9,345 nucleotides of DNA from Deltaproteobacteria bacterium (GTDB lineage: Bacteria > Desulfobacterota > Desulfobacteria > Desulfobacterales > C00003060): assembly GCA_019309815.1 (NCBI GenBank), contig JAFDFO010000162.1, positions 1-9,345 on the forward strand, read 5' to 3'. A program made the translations under genes and the position numbers. How positions within the stretch are numbered: position 1 is the first letter of the stretch; the number at the start of each line of letters is the position of its first letter. The notes beneath the pieces were generated by a model. It had not been told where the DNA came from, did no database searches, and saw only the letters and a list, made by a program, of their open reading frames with translations. Shown in pieces: positions 6,277-9,345 of this stretch.

Positions 6277-7024
6277 AAATGTTACCAAATCCTTTGGGGG
6301 CCTGAGCGCCCTGGCCGACGTTTCATTCACCGTTACCCAGGGTCAGATCAAGTCTTTGATTGGTCCAAACGGTGCAGGTAAGACGACGCTCTATAACATT
6401 GTCACAGGTGTTGAACCTCTCACCGAAGGAACCATCTCGTTCCTGGGGCAAAGGATTGATGGCTATAAGCCCCATATCATTACCCAGAGAGGGATCGCCC
6501 GCACGTTTCAAAATGTTGAACTCTTTGAAAACATGTCAGTCATTGAGAACGTCATGCTGGGTCGGCATGCCAGGACCAAGACCGGCGTATTTGCAAATGC
6601 ATTGAGGTTGCCGGCGGCGCGCGGGGAGGAGCACGAGATTGTCAATCAGTCCTTGGAGCTCCTCGAGTTTGTGGGACTGGACCAGCGGGCCCATGAAGAT
6701 TCCTCCGGGCTTCCGTTCGGCCTCCAGCGTTATCTGGAGATTGCCAGAGCCCTGGCCACCGAACCGAAACTTCTCTTGTTGGATGAACCGGCTTCGGGGC
6801 TTGACACTGCTGAAGCCCAGTCCCTGTGTGAGCTCATTCTGAAGATCCGAGACACCGGAGTCACCATCTTGTTGGTAGAACACAATATGGAAGTGGCCAT
6901 GGAACTTTCTGATGAGATTGTCGTGCTGAACTATGGAATGAAAATCGCTGAAGGCACACCACGAGAGGTGCAGGACGACCCTGAAGTCGTCTCGGCATAC
7001 CTGGGAGATGAGGCCTATGCTTGA
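6254..7024 (+). CDS. livG: Branched-chain amino acid-type ABC transporter ATPase LivG
   Basis: First ATPase of a HAAT-family importer (branched-chain amino acids, but in anaerobes also aromatic acids, amides or other carboxylates), 256 aa, the usual LivG length. Walker A GPNGAGKTT is at 37-45, the signature is the LivG form LPFGLQRYLEIARAL from 153, Walker B LLLLDEP carries D177/E178, and the H-loop is H210 in VEHNME. The signature has Leu where LivG usually has Gln (LPYGxQR-type), a small variation. The start ATG 6254 has AGAAAGAG (6238-6245) upstream and lies inside the dacB 3' end; ATG 6263 is an alternative. An upstream in-frame codon at 6206 would only deepen the overlap. No livH, livM or livK lies beside it, unlike most Liv clusters. 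Confidence 0.93.
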   Translation: MDKMLQIENVTKSFGGLSALADVSFTVTQGQIKSLIGPNGAGKTTLYNIVTGVEPLTEGTISFLGQRIDGYKPHIITQRGIARTFQNVELFENMSVIENVMLGRHARTKTGVFANALRLPAARGEEHEIVNQSLELLEFVGLDQRAHEDSSGLPFGLQRYLEIARALATEPKLLLLDEPASGLDTAEAQSLCELILKIRDTGVTILLVEHNMEVAMELSDEIVVLNYGMKIAEGTPREVQDDPEVVSAYLGDEAYA

Positions 7025-7093
7025 CGGCTTTGCAAAAAGTCCATTTGCGGCGTTCCGCCGCGTCTTGCACCTGGAGCTTATTGCTGTGCCGTC
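7023..7093. repeat. Dyad-bearing insert between livG and livF
   Basis: GACGGC (7023-7028) and GCCGTC (7088-7093) form an inverted pair around a tight hairpin GCGGCG/CGCCGC (7047-7052, 7056-7061, 3-base loop). GTCCATTT occurs at 7039 and 7091 and GCTTTGC at 7027 and 7104, so the spacer also has internal direct repeats. The motif of a GACGGCTTTGCAAAAAGTC type resembles small intergenic elements I recall from deltaproteobacterial genomes; this is memory, not a search. It may affect mRNA folding between the two ATPase genes. Confidence 0.5.
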
Positions 7094-7119
7094 CATTTTC
7101 CGAGCTTTGCGAGGTAATG

Positions 7120-7869
7120 ATGCTTAGGGTGAAAAACCTTCACGCCTACTACGGTCATATTAGAGCCCTTGACAATGTATCGCTTCATGTCCAAGGGGGT
7201 GAAATCGTTTCGCTGATCGGTGCAAATGGCGCAGGGAAAACGACTATCCTGAACACCATATCCGGGCTCATCCGTCGCGCTAAAGGTGAGATCGACTTCG
7301 AGAACAAGAAGATCACCGGGCTCCGCCCCGAGAAGGTGGTAGCAGCCGGGATCAGTCAGGTCCCCGAAGGGAGGCAGATATTTGGTCCTCTAACCGTCAT
7401 GGAGAACCTGGAGTTAGGAGCATTTCTGCGCTATAAAAAGAAAGAAAAGAAAGCGATTGACGCGGATTTAGACTGGGTCTTTCAGCTGTTTCCTCGTCTC
7501 AAAGAGCGCTCCGGGCAGATTGCAGGAACCCTTTCCGGTGGGGAGCAGCAGATGCTCGCCATTGGACGAGCCCTCATGGCGAGGCCGAAACTTCTGCTAT
7601 TGGACGAACCTTCCATGGGCCTTGCCCCTCTGGTTGTAAGGGACATCATGAACACCATTTCCGAGCTTCGCAAGACTGGTATGACGATATTGATGGTTGA
7701 GCAGAACGCTCGGGCATCTCTCAGGATATCCGATCGTGGTTACGTTTTGGAAACCGGCAGAGTCGTCCTGCAAGGACCCTCTGATGAACTCATGAATGAT
7801 GCTGATGTAAAACGAGCCTATCTTGGCAAGGACTACAAGACATTCTGGGAAGGGAGGGAACGGCCTTGA
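7120..7869 (+). CDS. livF: Branched-chain amino acid-type ABC transporter ATPase LivF
   Basis: Second ATPase of the HAAT importer; it should pair with LivG on the missing permeases. 249 aa from ATG 7120, slightly above the common 233-240 because of a short C-terminal tail (KDYKTFWEGRERP). Walker A GANGAGKTT is at 34-42, signature LSGGEQQ from 138, Walker B LLLLDEPSMGLAP with D162/E163, and VEQN in place of the histidine loop, as is normal for LivF. GAGG (7111-7114) lies five bases before ATG 7120, and the protein begins MLRVKNLHAYYG as family members do. The frame is open back to a TTG at 7021 that overlaps the livG stop and even has GAGG seven bases upstream, but the 33 extra residues come from the dyad insert and match nothing in the family. 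Confidence 0.93.
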   Translation: MLRVKNLHAYYGHIRALDNVSLHVQGGEIVSLIGANGAGKTTILNTISGLIRRAKGEIDFENKKITGLRPEKVVAAGISQVPEGRQIFGPLTVMENLELGAFLRYKKKEKKAIDADLDWVFQLFPRLKERSGQIAGTLSGGEQQMLAIGRALMARPKLLLLDEPSMGLAPLVVRDIMNTISELRKTGMTILMVEQNARASLRISDRGYVLETGRVVLQGPSDELMNDADVKRAYLGKDYKTFWEGRERP

Positions 7870-9164
7870 GATTTTGGGATGACGAAAACGAGCAGATGAA
7901 GGAAGAAGACGTCGAACAACTACAACTGGAACGGCTCCAGAGCACACTGAATCGGGCCTATAAGAACGTCCCGTTCTATAAGAAACAGTTTGATGCTGCT
8001 GATATCGATCCTGGTGCGTTGGGTTCTGTGGGCGATATCCACAAACTCCCTTTTACGACGCGAGAAGATCTTGGTAGCAATTACCCTTACGGTTTGTTCG
8101 CCCTGCCCCTTCGCGACATTGTTAGGATTAGCTCTTCAACAGGTACAACGCCCCAGCCAGTGGTGGTCGGTTACACTAAAAGCGATCTCAAAATAAGAAG
8201 TGCGCTCACTGCCCGTTTCCTGACGGCAGGTGGAGCGGTGGATACGGATGTCGTTCAGATCTGCTTGAACCCCGGTCTGTTGAATTGGGGTCGGGCTCTG
8301 AAAGAGGGTGCCGAAGAAATCGGGGCTTCGGTGATGCCCATGTCTCATATGAGCACTTCAAAACAACTTATGGCCATGGAGGATTACAAGACTTCAGTGC
8401 TGCTGACAACGCCCTCTTACGCCATGCATATGATTGAGGTGATGAAGACCACCGGCACGAAGGCCGACGCCCTTGCCTTAAAGGCCATGATGGTCGTAGG
8501 AGAGGCGCTGCCACGGGAAGTCCGAAACGGGTTGGAGTCGACTTTGGAAGTTGACGTGACAGCTGCGTACGGGCTGAGCGACGTCACGGGGCCGGGGATT
8601 GCTTATGAATGCATGGAAAAGGACGGGTTGCATATCTCTGAAGACCATTTCCTGGTCGAAATTGTGAATGTCGATGAAAACACTCCATGCGCCCCGGGCG
8701 AAGAGGGAGAAGTCGTACTAACCACGTTGACTGCAAAGGCCTTTCCCCTTATCCGATTCAAGACAGGCGATCTTGCATCTAAGATGACCAGAGCTTGTCC
8801 ATGTGGCCGGACCCTCATGCGCATGTCAGGGATCACGGGCTACAGCGGAGAAGTCCTTACCATTCGGGGTGTCAAAGTACATCCCGCCCAGATTGGCCGG
8901 ATCATAGATCGTATTGCACAGAATTTCTCTCCCCGTTTCTTGATCCATCTGTACAGAGAGAATTACCAAGACATGATCGAGATATGGCTCGAGGTCAATG
9001 ACGCTGTTTTCTCGGACGAAGTCAAGGTATTGGAAGGCATGCTGAGGCACCTGGGGGAGCAGATTCTGGAGATACTGGGCCTTCACACCACGATCAGACT
9101 GGTGGAGGCTGAAACGATTGAGCAACACCTTGCGCGATCCGGTGGCGTTGTTGACGATAGGTGA
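7866..9164 (+). CDS. paaK: Phenylacetate-CoA ligase family protein (AMP-forming)
   Basis: Adenylate-forming enzyme that activates an aryl or related carboxylic acid with ATP and CoA to the CoA thioester; cytoplasmic, 432 aa, the normal PaaK length. Motifs: phosphate-binding loop SSSTGTTPQP from 89 (usual form SSGTTGxP), AAYGLSDVTGPG 234-244 for adenylate binding, RFKTGD 297-302, CPCGR 311-315 and IRGVKVHPAQI 333-342, all typical of PaaK. The TTG start 7866 overlaps the livF stop (TTGA), has GGGAGGG (7852-7858) seven bases upstream, and gives the family's usual FWD-type N-terminus; ATG 7896 would lose it. In anaerobes, ligases of this group beside Liv genes often serve phenylacetate or indoleacetate from aromatic amino acid fermentation; the substrate here is inferred and not proven. 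Confidence 0.9.
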   Translation: MRFWDDENEQMKEEDVEQLQLERLQSTLNRAYKNVPFYKKQFDAADIDPGALGSVGDIHKLPFTTREDLGSNYPYGLFALPLRDIVRISSSTGTTPQPVVVGYTKSDLKIRSALTARFLTAGGAVDTDVVQICLNPGLLNWGRALKEGAEEIGASVMPMSHMSTSKQLMAMEDYKTSVLLTTPSYAMHMIEVMKTTGTKADALALKAMMVVGEALPREVRNGLESTLEVDVTAAYGLSDVTGPGIAYECMEKDGLHISEDHFLVEIVNVDENTPCAPGEEGEVVLTTLTAKAFPLIRFKTGDLASKMTRACPCGRTLMRMSGITGYSGEVLTIRGVKVHPAQIGRIIDRIAQNFSPRFLIHLYRENYQDMIEIWLEVNDAVFSDEVKVLEGMLRHLGEQILEILGLHTTIRLVEAETIEQHLARSGGVVDDR

Positions 9165-9220
9165 GTGCAGCCGTAAGGCGGACTAAGGGCTCGCTCAAGA
9201 ATAAGTTCGCAGAATTGGCG

Positions 9221-9256
9221 CTCAGATTTGGGTCGGATTTGTCCGATCCGATTGAG
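9221..9256. repeat. Long imperfect hairpin downstream of paaK
   Basis: The core TCGGA/TCCGA (9233-9237, 9242-9246) has a 4-base loop. It extends through GG/CC (9230-9231, 9248-9249) with flanking G-U pairs, and outward to CTCA/TGAG (9221-9224, 9253-9256) with a bulge. It sits about 60 bases after the paaK stop. It could act as an mRNA 3' stabiliser, but lacks the T-run of an intrinsic terminator. Confidence 0.5.
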
Positions 9257-9268
9257 CAAAACCACAGG

Positions 9269-9282
9269 AATAGCTAGCTATT
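9269..9282. repeat. Perfect 14-bp palindrome
   Basis: AATAGCTAGCTATT is its own reverse complement, with NheI-type GCTAGC at its centre. Without a spacer it is more like a dimeric protein site than an RNA hairpin. No gene start is visible nearby in the window. Confidence 0.5.
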
Positions 9283-9345
9283 TCGCGGATTTTGCGAATG
9301 AGGCATCGGGCAAAGATGGCCTGAAGCTGAGATGCCAAAATGTGA

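Larger units (their letters stand above)
9165..9345. other. Non-coding dyad-rich tail
   Basis: No coding sequence is seen in these 181 bases. They contain a long imperfect hairpin (9221-9256), a perfect 14-bp palindrome (9269-9282) and the inverted pair GGCATC/GATGCC (9302-9307, 9331-9336). No T-run follows any of them. It may be the start of a repeat element that continues past the window. Confidence 0.5.

Overview
The gene content suggests a chromosomal fragment from an anaerobic deltaproteobacterium (Desulfobacterota-like, sulfate reducer or syntroph). This is inferred from a phenylacetate-CoA-ligase-type enzyme next to LivG/LivF ATPases, from a sensor protein ending in a double-CxxC tail of a kind I associate with that phylum, and from the small dyad-rich elements between genes. 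No taxonomic marker gene is present. All supported genes are on the + strand.

Layout. (1) 3-2493: the 3' part of an OpuC/OpuB/ProU-type osmolyte ABC transporter operon: ATPase with C-terminal CBS pair (5' end cut by the window), one permease and one periplasmic binding protein, tightly packed. (2) 2494-3157: about 660 bases without a convincing gene, holding a weak terminator-like hairpin, a minus-strand open frame with protein-like composition, a perfect 8-bp-arm dyad and an AT-rich promoter. (3) 3158-4093: a two-TM membrane sensor protein with no kinase, GGDEF or receiver domain, ending in a double-CxxC module. (4) 4094-4832: about 740 bases with no gene, carrying two pairs of direct repeats in the order A-B-B'-A' and some hairpins. 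(5) 4833-6276: a good sigma70-type promoter, a leader with a REP-like hairpin, and a D-Ala-D-Ala carboxypeptidase (peptidase S13, PBP4/DacB type). (6) 6254-9164: livG, livF and a PaaK-family CoA ligase, with livG overlapping the dacB end and paaK overlapping the livF end; a dyad-bearing insert of about 95 bases separates livG and livF. (7) 9165-9345: a non-coding, dyad-rich tail.

Functional reading. The first operon imports a compatible solute such as glycine betaine, choline or a relative, probably gated by the CBS domains. The livG-livF-paaK group would supply the ATPases for uptake of a branched-chain amino acid, aromatic acid or similar carboxylate and activate an aryl acid to its CoA thioester, but no binding protein or membrane permease of that transporter is in the window. 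No clearly new multi-gene system is visible. The points most worth following are the output-less sensor, the repeat structures in the large gaps, and the non-standard context of the Liv ATPases.
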